Origin: Deltaproteobacteria bacterium
Lineage (GTDB): Bacteria; Desulfobacterota; DSM-4660; Desulfatiglandales; Desulfatiglandaceae
Assembly: GCA_018644785.1 (NCBI GenBank)
Contig: JABGPV010000241.1
Location: 1-7,657 of the forward strand
DNA: 7,657 nt
Direction: 5' to 3'
The stretch's first letter is position 1; every line of letters begins with the position of its first letter. This document shows positions 1 through 6,567 of this stretch, in pieces. Under the pieces are notes generated by a model that was not told where the DNA came from, searched no databases, and saw only the letters and a list, made by a program, of their open reading frames with translations. Position numbers and translations under genes: made by a program.

Positions 1-695
1 TCCCTGACCAGCGTATTCAATAATTCCCCTATTCTCATGCCTGTCCTCAACAAAAGCAGAATCATGGCTCGATTCCGTATATCATCAACGACAGAAATCA
101 GCCTTTTTTCATCATCTAGCTCCATGGCGCGCGGTAATGAATCCGGAACCTTAATAATCATTCTCTTTGAAAGCACCTCAGGATGAACAACGTCGCCCTC
201 AATAAGAAACCTTATAAAGGCTTTCACACAAGCCAATCTCATCCTGATCGTGGATGCTTTTAGACCTCGGTCCTGCTCATACTCCACAAACCTTGCCAGG
301 TCTTCTCTACTGATCTGTTCCAAATGTTCTTTTTCCCATTCATCAATTCTCCGAAGGAACAAACGTATAATGGTAAAAGAATGGCGAATGGTGCTGGGTC
401 TAAAATTGCGCCGGCGTTGATTCCGCAGATATTGTTCAACATACCGCTTGCCTGGAATTTTTTCCTCCCATAGATTACGTAAAATACGGTCGAGTCCTTT
501 ATCTGCACTAAAAGGATTTCGGCCTCCTAAATGCGTTACTTCTCCAATAGGTGGGACCTGATTGCTTAATGACTCGGATTGAAAAACTGGATAAAACTCG
601 CTATTGGGTGGGAAAATTGTGTGGTCGTGAAGATTATCTTGGGGAGTTTCACCAAAACGATTGTGCCTTTCTGAGATTAGTCTGTCCACGGTCAT
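1..695 (-). CDS. Tyrosine recombinase/integrase, N-terminal part (runs off the left edge)
   Basis: Cuts and rejoins DNA at specific sites through a tyrosine nucleophile; such enzymes integrate phages, islands and transposon-like elements or resolve dimers. The frame is open from 695 to the window edge (231 codons). Residues about 85-185 resemble the helical SAM-like core-binding domain (STIRHSFTIIRLFLRRI, then ASTIRMRLACVKAFIRFL). The catalytic domain begins near 190, and LLRTGMRIGELL carries the presumed first catalytic arginine, Arg221. The remaining catalytic residues (second Arg, His, Tyr) lie outside the window. The ATG at 695 follows AAAGGAGG by 3 nt and an in-frame TGA lies just upstream, so it is preferred over the in-frame GTG at 689. 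About 80 polar residues precede the core-binding domain, longer than in XerC/XerD, and I do not recognise them. Family assignment is confident; the element it serves is unknown. IS91-associated, island and phage integrases all remain possible. Confidence 0.88.
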   Translation of the reverse strand, partial: MTVDRLISERHNRFGETPQDNLHDHTIFPPNSEFYPVFQSESLSNQVPPIGEVTHLGGRNPFSADKGLDRILRNLWEEKIPGKRYVEQYLRNQRRRNFRPSTIRHSFTIIRLFLRRIDEWEKEHLEQISREDLARFVEYEQDRGLKASTIRMRLACVKAFIRFLIEGDVVHPEVLSKRMIIKVPDSLPRAMELDDEKRLISVVDDIRNRAMILLLLRTGMRIGELLNTLVR

Positions 696-698
696 CTG

Positions 699-706
699 CC
701 TCCTTT
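699..706 (-). promoter_or_regulatory. Shine-Dalgarno site of the recombinase gene
   Basis: AAAGGAGG on the minus strand ends 3 nt before the ATG at 695. This strong site fixes the start at that ATG rather than at the GTG two codons inside. Confidence 0.75.
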
Positions 707-733
707 CTATCTTTCAATAGAAAAATCAGGTAG

Positions 734-762
734 ATAATGACCATTCGCATGTTAGCTGTCAA
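734..762 (-). promoter_or_regulatory. Putative sigma-70 promoter of the recombinase gene
   Basis: On the minus strand a perfect TTGACA (-35, 757-762) is followed after exactly 17 nt by CATTAT (-10, 734-739), which matches four of six consensus bases. The -10 box lies about 38 nt upstream of the start codon, leaving room for a short leader with the Shine-Dalgarno site. It is predicted from the motifs only. Confidence 0.55.
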
Positions 763-1072
763 TTATCTTTTTGTTACGTATAGATATAGGCAGACTTCCG
801 TCAGAAATTTAGAAAATATCGAGGTACAAAAGCCGCTTTGACATTCTCCTGAGCTTTACAGAGAAACGCCCATCTTTCCGGGTCTCCGCACAGGTATGTG
901 TAAATCCCAGAAAGTCGAATGTTTCAGGCTTTCTTTCATCTCACTTCGCTCGGTTGTCTATCGAGAATCGACCAGATTTAATCAGACGGGTCTTTTCGCA
1001 ATTCATTTCAAAACAGCGATATATTGCCCTGCTCGGTATCACTTAATTCCCGGCATCTTTTTGGCAAAAATA
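763..1072. other. Intergenic region without a recognisable gene
   Basis: This lies between the cysteine-rich reading frame and the recombinase promoter. Open frames here have no Shine-Dalgarno site and no recognisable protein features. Only weak dyads are visible: a CACA/TGTG pair at 889-900, an interrupted stem GAGA/TCTC with CCC/GGG at 861-886, and AGAAAG/CTTTCT around 910-935. None has a following T-run that would make a good intrinsic terminator. If the recombinase belongs to a mobile element, one end of that element could lie here, but I see no clear terminal repeat. Confidence 0.5.
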
Positions 1073-1423
1073 CTAGTTGTTCGGCCCCTCAAGAACCGGC
1101 GGCCATGTTGTACCCTGGGTCGAAAAGTCAGTAACCACGGCTCCTGAGGAGATACAGGTCTTCTTTTCGTAATCGCAGGTGCTTCCCGGTGAGCAGTGAC
1201 CGAGTGGAGCACAGCATACATTTCCCGCTGGCATGCAACCTGTACCGCAGCATTCCTTTCCCGCTGCACAAGCGGTTTCACCACAGCACACAGCATCGGC
1301 AGGGATACAGCGCGTACCACAAGGTATGGGATTAGCAGGATCGGGGCAGGGATCCGAAGGGGTGCACCCCGGGTCCGATGCGTCAATCTTCCCGTCACAA
1401 TTATTGTCTACACCATCCGCACC
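1073..1423 (-). pseudogene. Frame-displaced cysteine-rich MopE-like tail of the propeller protein
   Basis: An open frame of 116 codons runs from just after a TAG at 1424-1426 to a TAG at 1073. It begins GADGVDNNCDGKIDASDPGC, the 'DGxDNxCDGxxD' type of motif found in MopE-like putative metal-binding segments of large secreted bacterial proteins. A very cysteine-rich stretch follows: 16 cysteines, four of them CC pairs. It has no ATG and no Shine-Dalgarno site of its own; the only plausible internal start, GTG at 1291, would discard the metal-binding motif. It overlaps the last 16 nt of the propeller gene in the -1 frame. The best explanation is that it is the original C-terminus of that protein, split off by a one-base indel in the genome or an assembly error. 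No classical X-XXY-YYZ slippery heptamer is visible at the junction, so programmed frameshifting is less likely. Export to the oxidising periplasm or surface would suit the cysteines. Confidence 0.7.
1175..1321 (-). repeat. Two tandem 24-residue cysteine repeats in the tail
   Basis: Within the cysteine-rich frame two units align without gaps. Unit 1 is CGTRCIPADAVCC followed by C-A-A-G-K-E-C (from 1321). Unit 2 is CGTGCMPAGNVCC followed by C-S-P-G-S-T-C (from 1249). Shared positions follow CGTxCxPAxxVCC, then a CxxGxxC-like end, with a period of 24 codons. This conserved spacing is what a real disulfide-rich or metal-binding module would show, and it argues that this frame was translated under selection. 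Confidence 0.7.
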
Positions 1424-3297
1424 CTATCTACCTGAGCGCTGCTGTACCCTACATCCCTAAGCAGAAGGATCCCTACAGCTAACTGATCCTCCTTAGTAAA
1501 CCCGCCACTGCCTAACTCCTCAAGCACCGCCTCAATGGTATTAACACATGCAGCCTTATCAGGGGGGTATTCGGGGTCTAAATGTCCGCAATATTTTTCG
1601 GCCACCAAGCCCACCCACTTCCCTGCCCTCAACCCCGATGAGGTATTGGACTGCCTCTGAATCTCTCCGATGATCGAAAGGGTGCCCGCATCAATCGCAG
1701 CAATTATCTGATCGAGGGAGTAGCCCCTGTCAATGGCAAGAAAAATAGCGGCAGCAGCAGCGAGATCCGTTCCAAAAAGGGCTATCGCCTTATTTGCCAC
1801 ATCGGATGCGCGAACAACCGATAGGGATACGCTCCACTGGTAATAATTCATGGAAAAGTTGGCCGCAGGGGTTCCCGCAGGCACCACACGCAGGAAAAAC
1901 ACATATGCCCCGGTGGGAAGGATCAATGCATCATAATCAGAAAGCACAACGCCCGAAATGTCCGCAACCGATGACTTCCACGGTACGAGCCCGGCGGAAA
2001 TAGGACGCAAGCCGGCGCTGGTAAAAAGATAAAGATTTTCCGGGTCGGGCGGCATGGAGAGACCCAGATAGACATCCATGGGACTGGAAAACGCCTTTGC
2101 CCCCAACGATAGAGTCAGTGTCGCCCCAACACCTGAAATCGTCCCCAGCCCGATCGGTTTCGCCTTACTCGGATCGCTGTCTCTGAAGGGGACGACAGTA
2201 TCGGTGTAGGGCGTAAACATATTCGCACCCGTGGGTGAGGGAATCTTGGGTTCGGCGGCAGAGTTCCCGAATGAAATGGGTGTCGTTCCTACGGATATGG
2301 TTGTTATGACCGTCCGGGAAGAGGTATCGATAACAGATACGGAGTTGCTCCCCTCATTTGCCACATACGCCCGTGAGCCGGTGGAATCCAGTGAAATCCC
2401 GTGCGGAGCCGATCCCACGGCAATGACCCCTGCAACGCCATTAGATGAAATGTCCACCACTGTCACATTATTTGAACCGTGATTCGACACGTAAAGATAC
2501 TGCCCTGAAGCATCAATGGCAGGAAAGAACGGGTATTTCCCTGTGCTCACGGTCTTTATGACGCTGTTTGACGTGGTGCTGATTACTGAGAGGCTATCGC
2601 CAAGGACATTGGCCGTGTATACGTAAGCGCCTGAAGGGTGGATGGCGATCCCGTGGGGATAGGTACCCACGGTGATTGTTTTGATCACACTGTGAGTGGA
2701 TGTATTGATCACGGATACGGTGTTGCCAAAATAGTTTGTGACATAGAGTTTGGAACCATCCGGGTGAATGACCAAACCGTGGGGGTTATCCCCCACCGTT
2801 ATAAGTGCCACAACACTGTACCCGCTGGTGTCGATCACTGAGATGTTATCATCGGCCGCGTTGGCAACATAGGCATAACGTCCATCCGGGCTTACGACAA
2901 CACCGAAGGGGAAATCCCCGACACTGATGGTATTCGTCACTGTATTGGTGCCGGCATCGATCACCGATACCGTATCGGCCGCCATGTTGGTAATGAACAC
3001 GGTCTTCCCGTCAGGGCTCACCCCAACCCCATAGGGCTCTCGGCCTACTGAGATAGTCTTGATTGTTGAATAGGCGCTGCCATCAATGATCGATACAGTA
3101 TTTGAATACTGGTTAGGGGTATAAAGAACAGGCGTTGCGTGGGTTAAAGGAACAGGGAAAAAAACCAAGGCGGCTACCCCTACTATAGACGTAACAGCGC
3201 CGTATCGAAGCAGTCTCTGGAGTAACAAAGTGAATAATAGGAATCTGCCCGGATTGACTTTCTTGCGTTTTAAAGAAAAAGCGATTATCTGTCTCAT
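1408..3297 (-). CDS. Secreted seven-bladed YVTN beta-propeller protein
   Basis: Probably an exported or cell-surface protein for binding or adhesion; no enzymatic role can be inferred. Residues 1-54 form a long signal sequence: a basic stretch (KRKK), hydrophobic segments, and likely cleavage after LTHA. Residues about 58-350 contain seven blades of 42 residues, each with a YVxN-like strand, SVID, a TISVG-like strand and a PHGI/SPDG turn; this is the YVTN/NHL propeller pattern. Residues about 380-495 look like an all-beta domain (MDVYLGLSMP, LVPW). Residues about 498-620 are mostly helical (DLAAAAAIFLAIDRGYSLDQ). The start is supported by GGAGG 7 nt before the ATG. The last residues (VRMV) look out of frame, and a cysteine-rich extension continues in the neighbouring frame, so the true product is probably about 745 residues and this ORF is truncated by a frameshift. 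The gene is monocistronic in this window. Confidence 0.85.
   Translation of the reverse strand: MRQIIAFSLKRKKVNPGRFLLFTLLLQRLLRYGAVTSIVGVAALVFFPVPLTHATPVLYTPNQYSNTVSIIDGSAYSTIKTISVGREPYGVGVSPDGKTVFITNMAADTVSVIDAGTNTVTNTISVGDFPFGVVVSPDGRYAYVANAADDNISVIDTSGYSVVALITVGDNPHGLVIHPDGSKLYVTNYFGNTVSVINTSTHSVIKTITVGTYPHGIAIHPSGAYVYTANVLGDSLSVISTTSNSVIKTVSTGKYPFFPAIDASGQYLYVSNHGSNNVTVVDISSNGVAGVIAVGSAPHGISLDSTGSRAYVANEGSNSVSVIDTSSRTVITTISVGTTPISFGNSAAEPKIPSPTGANMFTPYTDTVVPFRDSDPSKAKPIGLGTISGVGATLTLSLGAKAFSSPMDVYLGLSMPPDPENLYLFTSAGLRPISAGLVPWKSSVADISGVVLSDYDALILPTGAYVFFLRVVPAGTPAANFSMNYYQWSVSLSVVRASDVANKAIALFGTDLAAAAAIFLAIDRGYSLDQIIAAIDAGTLSIIGEIQRQSNTSSGLRAGKWVGLVAEKYCGHLDPEYPPDKAACVNTIEAVLEELGSGGFTKEDQLAVGILLLRDVGYSSAQVDRVRMV
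2248..3126 (-). repeat. Seven tandem 126-bp (42-codon) propeller-blade repeats
   Basis: The YVxN-like strands recur at residues 58, 100, 142, 184, 226, 268 and 310, giving an exact 42-residue period. Variants are LYTPN, FITN, AYVAN, LYVTN, VYTAN, LYVSN and AYVAN. Seven units suffice to close a beta-propeller. The spacing is invariant, but the sequences have diverged, so the array is old rather than freshly amplified. Confidence 0.85.
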
Positions 3298-3319
3298 TAG
3301 ATATCCTCCAGCATGCTTG

Positions 3320-3338
3320 AATAAAACCCGGTTTTATT
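3320..3338. promoter_or_regulatory. Inverted repeat just upstream of the propeller gene's ribosome site
   Basis: AATAAAACC and GGTTTTATT flank one central base, a 9+1+9 perfect dyad. It starts about 10 nt upstream of the Shine-Dalgarno site and 23 nt upstream of the ATG at 3297. In the mRNA it could fold into an 8-bp hairpin next to the ribosome site; in DNA it could be an operator. Its function is not shown by the sequence. Confidence 0.45.
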
Positions 3339-3491
3339 TCCGCAGCATTTTAACTCGGCTGATGTCGCACTAGACAACCCGGTCCTTTGTCCAAAGAACG
3401 AAGAATGATTTATGTAGAGGTATGCATGAAAAATCATAAAACGCTCCGTCTTTCTTCACGATGGGTTTGGATACATATAGAAACGATTTAG

Positions 3492-3524
3492 GCTCCCAAC
3501 AGGCGAATTACGCCTATTGGGAGC
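3492..3524. repeat. Strong stem-loop in the propeller upstream region
   Basis: GCTCCCAA-C-AGGCG, loop AATTA, then CGCCT-A-TTGGGAGC: 8 and 5 paired bases with one mismatch between them and a 5-nt loop. Neither strand has an immediately adjacent T-run (the plus-strand TTTTTTT begins about 20 nt downstream), so it is a poor intrinsic terminator. It may be an RNA leader structure, a protein-binding dyad or a remnant of a small repeated element. Confidence 0.45.
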
Positions 3525-3690
3525 AGGGCATATACATCTTGAGGTTTTTTTCATGGGAGAACTTCCTGGATAGAGGTTGAATGGTTGGTGGGAATACCTA
3601 CAAAAGAATACCTAAGAATTGATGTAAGGATAAAAACTGCCTTCTGTCAAGAAAAAAATGGGCTTAGAAATGGAAAAAACGATCATGATT

Positions 3691-3819
3691 TCATGATATT
3701 TCTCTGCACTCCAGATCAACAATACGTGCATGATCCTTGCGTATCATAATACCCAGAATTTCGGAAAGCTGCCAGATCAATTCTTCACCTTTTGCCTGGG
3801 AATGTCTTGACAAAAACAA
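3691..3819 (-). pseudogene. Possible remnant of a decayed short gene
   Basis: This 43-codon frame ends at TGA and has protein-like composition, including GEELIWQLSEILGIMIRKDH followed by a charged amphipathic end. It has no ATG except deep inside (ATG of GIM), only TTG codons near the upstream stop, and no Shine-Dalgarno site. I do not recognise the family. It could be the C-terminal scrap of a lost gene or chance. Confidence 0.2.
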
Positions 3820-4351
3820 AGAATATTAGGGGGTCAAAGACCTGTTAATATATTCGATTTGGGGGAGTTGAACGATCGCGAATCGAGCGCTCGCATTTCA
3901 CGCCATGGCCTCTTTGATCTAATTTGAATATCCAAAAAATCACCACCATCGAAAAGTGGCAATAAGCCTTAGGTATCACTGTTGCTGTCAGCACCTCTGG
4001 AGTCAAACTGGAAATTCTTACAACCACAACATGTGGGGGTCGCTCAATTTGACGCTTATCCAGTCGCGTCAGAAGCGTTCGTGCATTATCTTGAGTGGTC
4101 TTGGGGTGTTTCAGATTGGTTTTCAGGCATTTGTAAAGAAAGAAATCGAAAAATCCAGGCACCAGAATACATATGCGAACCTTGAAGTCACTGTTTTTCT
4201 ATTCGCGTTTCAATTTGCTGGAATCTTGTTGGGAAATGAAACAGACCTTTGAAAAAAAGAAAAAGCGAATTTTGAAAGCGCCAAAGCCAGGAGCGTAAGA
4301 AACCGAATCATCTATCGGGTATGATGATGCCGTCGCGGCTGTTGTAATATC

Positions 4352-5758
4352 CTAGGCATCAACGTCGTAACGTTGCAGTTTTTGGTACAAACCGGTCCTG
4401 TGCATGCCCAGGAGTCTGGCGGCTTTGGCCTTGTTGCCTCCCGTAAAGCGGAGTGCCTCCACAATGGCCCGCTTTTCGGCATCGGCGAGGATGTTCCGCA
4501 GGAGTCCCACGGAGCCGGTGACCCCATCCGCCTCACCGTAGAATTTTCGAATCCGCCCGGGCAGATCTTCAACGGATATCTGATGCCCCTCGGCAATGTT
4601 CATGGCTCTTTCCAGAGCATTTTTGAGTTCCCTCACGTTGCCCGGCCAGGTATACTGCTTGAAAAGGGTCATGGCCTCCGGGGAGATCCGGTTGGGAACC
4701 AGGCGCCTTTTTTCCCTCAGATTGGACAGCAGATAATAAGCGATTCTCGGGATGTCATCCGGCATCTCTTTCAGGCTGGGAGTCCGGATATGGAAGATGT
4801 TCAGTCGGTAAAAGAGGTCGGAACGGAAGCGCCCCTCTTTGATCATGTGCCCGAGATTCTGGTTTGTAGCGGCAATAACCCGGAAATCCAGTTTTGTGGC
4901 ACTTGTGGCTCCGATTCTCTCCACTTCGTGTTCTTGGAGTACGCGCAGGAGTTTCGCCTGCATGGGAAGGGGCATATCCCCTATTTCATCCAGGAAGATG
5001 GTGCCATGGTCCGCCAGTTCGAACTTGCCCGGTTTGCCCCGGGCCCGGGCGCCGGTAAACGCGCCCCCCTCGTAGCCGAAAATTTCACTCTCGATGAGTT
5101 CGTGGGGTATGGCGGCGCAGTTGACCTTTATGAAAGGGCCGTCGGCCCGCCGGCTGTTTTGATGGATGGCCTGGGCAAAAAGTTCCTTCCCGGTCCCTGA
5201 TTCGCCGGTGATAAGTGCTGAAGCATCGCTGAACGCCGTTTGAATCCCTAATTTTCTGGCTTCCGCCATGGCTTTTGATTCGCCGATGATTTTTTCCCAG
5301 GCATGACGGCCCCCTTCAAATGAAGTAACCTCGGAACGGTAATACTGCACCTGCCCCTCAAGGATTTCGATCCGGCGATACAGGTTCTTGATCTTGCCTG
5401 TCTGGTGAAACATGAGTTTCCCCAATACCCCGATGACATTACCCTGCGGGTCTTTCAGGGGGATTCTGGCAATAATTCTCTGCCGATCCCCAATAAAAAA
5501 GGTTTTGCCGATCTCAGCCTTTCCGGTTTTGAGGATCTCCGGCATTCGGGTTTTTTTCACCACTTCCGTAATGTGCTTTCCAACAGCTTCTTCAGGATCC
5601 ATCAAGTAACCGATTTCTTGGGTGTTGTACCGGCTCATGAAGCGGACGATGCCGTCTTGGTCGATGACAATGGGACACTCGTAGGGATTGTCCACAAAGG
5701 CATCCAGCAAAAGGCTGTCGGTTCGGGTAACCCATCCGGGGGGGGGATTATTTTTCAT
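4352..5758 (-). CDS. PAS-AAA+-Fis sigma-54-dependent transcriptional activator
   Basis: An enhancer-binding protein that uses ATP hydrolysis to open sigma-54 RNA polymerase promoters. With the ATG at 5758 it has 468 residues. Residues about 15-118 form a PAS-like sensor (ECPIVIDQDGIVRFMSRYN; PLKDPQGNVIGVLG), followed by a short helical linker (120-145). The AAA+ domain has Walker A GESGTGKE (185-192), the sigma-54 contact loop GAFTGA (232-237), Walker B TIFLDEIGD (253-261), arginine-finger region GRFRSDLFYRLN (309-320) and WPGNVREL (371-378). A Fis-type helix-turn-helix is at about 440-461 (NKAKAARLLGMHRTGLYQKL). There is no receiver domain, so a small ligand rather than a kinase probably controls it. 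The start at 5758 overlaps the preceding SDR by 11 nt; an ATG at 5818 would give 488 residues but a 71-nt overlap and an unlikely N-terminus. It probably regulates its own operon. Confidence 0.93.
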   Translation of the reverse strand: MKNNPPPGWVTRTDSLLLDAFVDNPYECPIVIDQDGIVRFMSRYNTQEIGYLMDPEEAVGKHITEVVKKTRMPEILKTGKAEIGKTFFIGDRQRIIARIPLKDPQGNVIGVLGKLMFHQTGKIKNLYRRIEILEGQVQYYRSEVTSFEGGRHAWEKIIGESKAMAEARKLGIQTAFSDASALITGESGTGKELFAQAIHQNSRRADGPFIKVNCAAIPHELIESEIFGYEGGAFTGARARGKPGKFELADHGTIFLDEIGDMPLPMQAKLLRVLQEHEVERIGATSATKLDFRVIAATNQNLGHMIKEGRFRSDLFYRLNIFHIRTPSLKEMPDDIPRIAYYLLSNLREKRRLVPNRISPEAMTLFKQYTWPGNVRELKNALERAMNIAEGHQISVEDLPGRIRKFYGEADGVTGSVGLLRNILADAEKRAIVEALRFTGGNKAKAARLLGMHRTGLYQKLQRYDVDA

Positions 5759-6527
5759 GGAGATGGTCCGGTAGATGTTTCGCCTTGAGCCGCTGCATGC
5801 CCCTGATCCAGCGTTCATAGTCAGCGGCCTTCATCTGCAGATAGTCCTTGACCTTCCCATGGGGCAGAATCATGAACCGTCCCTCGTCCAGGGCGGTCAT
5901 CACGTCTTCCGCCACCTGTTCGGCTTCCAGCATTCCGTCCAGGGCGGCGATCCCGCCGCCGTTCTGGGTCATGAGGGAACGCACCGCCATGGGACATAGC
6001 ACCGATATCTGAACGCCCCGGTCCCCGTAGTTGATGGCCAGATTGTCGGCCACCCCCACCGCCGCATGCTTGGTGGTGGTGTAGGGCGTGGAGTCGATCT
6101 GGTTGAGGAGGCCGGCAGCCGATGCCGTGATGACAAATCCCCCGGAACCCCGTTCCATCATTCCGGGAATCACGGCCCGGGCCCCATAAATATGGGACAT
6201 GACATTGATCTCCCACATGCGCTGCCAGTCGGCATTTGACACTTCCAGCACTCCCTGGATGAGGATGCCGGCGTTGGAGAAAAACAGATCAACGGGCCCG
6301 AACAGGGCTTCGGTTTCCCGGACCGCTTTGAAAATATCCTCTTCCTTTGCCACGTCGCACTGGACGGCCATCCCGCCGATTTCCTCGGCCAGGGACTGGG
6401 CCCCCTCAAAATCGATATCCGCCACCACAACAGCCTTTGCCCCTTTTTCGGACAACTTTCGGCACAAGCCAGCACCGATGCCGTTGGATCCCCCCGTTAC
6501 AATGGCCACCTTATCTTTAACCTGCAT
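5748..6527 (-). CDS. Short-chain dehydrogenase/reductase (SDR), probably NAD-preferring
   Basis: A 259-residue classical SDR that interconverts an alcohol and a ketone with a nicotinamide cofactor. Visible motifs are the glycine-rich cofactor loop TGGSNGIG (11-18), Asp37 at the end of the second strand (VVADID), which favours NAD(H), Asp58, SNAG (84-87), Asn108, and the catalytic Ser136-Tyr149-Lys153 (ITASAAG; PYTTTKHA). The region after the active site (INYGDRGVQISVLCPMAV) fits a subgroup of bacterial SDRs near alcohol or hydroxyacyl dehydrogenases. The C-terminal 40 residues form a charged helix-rich extension. GAGGTG lies about 7 nt upstream of the ATG. It follows the other SDR by 40 nt, and its stop overlaps the regulator start, so it belongs to the same transcript. 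The substrate cannot be inferred. Confidence 0.92.
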   Translation of the reverse strand: MQVKDKVAIVTGGSNGIGAGLCRKLSEKGAKAVVVADIDFEGAQSLAEEIGGMAVQCDVAKEEDIFKAVRETEALFGPVDLFFSNAGILIQGVLEVSNADWQRMWEINVMSHIYGARAVIPGMMERGSGGFVITASAAGLLNQIDSTPYTTTKHAAVGVADNLAINYGDRGVQISVLCPMAVRSLMTQNGGGIAALDGMLEAEQVAEDVMTALDEGRFMILPHGKVKDYLQMKAADYERWIRGMQRLKAKHLPDHLHEK

Positions 6528-6567
6528 GAAGTTTCACCTCGCTCAAAATGGTTTATTTGTACGGCGC

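Larger units (their letters stand above)
3298..4351. other. About 1 kb AT-richer gap without a convincing gene
   Basis: This separates the operon's last gene from the propeller gene. The longest open frames (minus 3845-4162, plus 3956-4252) lack Shine-Dalgarno sites and recognisable domains and have shadow-like composition. Short frames at 3691-3819 and about 3836-3967 (minus) read like protein but have no proper start. Two clear inverted repeats are listed separately. CGAGCGCTCG, a 10-bp perfect palindrome, lies near 3884-3893. The region may be a degraded gene or mobile-element remnant plus the upstream control region of the propeller gene. No strong intrinsic terminator follows the operon, although a T-rich minus-strand stretch lies near 4250-4265. 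Confidence 0.55.

Noticed and set aside
861..900. Possible riboswitch or structured leader upstream of the recombinase
   Set aside because: Only short interrupted stems are visible and no known riboswitch core was recognised; it also lies upstream of the predicted promoter.
1058..1070. TTTTTGGCAAAAA as an intrinsic terminator after the cysteine-rich frame
   Set aside because: The stem is five A-T pairs with almost no loop and no GC clamp, so it is too weak to call.
1039..1398. 119-codon minus-strand open frame overlapping the cysteine-rich region
   Set aside because: It lies in another frame over the cysteine-rich tail, which shows the clear repeat pattern; its own product is arginine-rich with no motif and no ribosome site.
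2248..3126. CRISPR or satellite-like array
   Set aside because: The periodicity is 126 bp within an open frame and encodes beta-propeller blades with diverged sequences, so it is a protein repeat.
3641..3675. TTGACA on the minus strand near 3645-3650 as a promoter for the propeller gene
   Set aside because: The -10 match at 17-nt spacing (TTACAT) is poor and the site lies about 350 bp from the start codon.
3845..4162. 105-codon minus-strand open frame in the gap
   Set aside because: No Shine-Dalgarno site, start only at GTG, no recognisable domain, and an alternative frame is equally protein-like over part of it.
3956..4252. 98-codon plus-strand open frame in the gap
   Set aside because: GTG start without a ribosome site and no recognisable features; it overlaps other equally poor frames.
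4373..5200. 275-codon plus-strand open frame opposite the sigma-54 activator
   Set aside because: It is antisense to the conserved AAA+ domain in GC-rich DNA; its translation has no recognisable motif.
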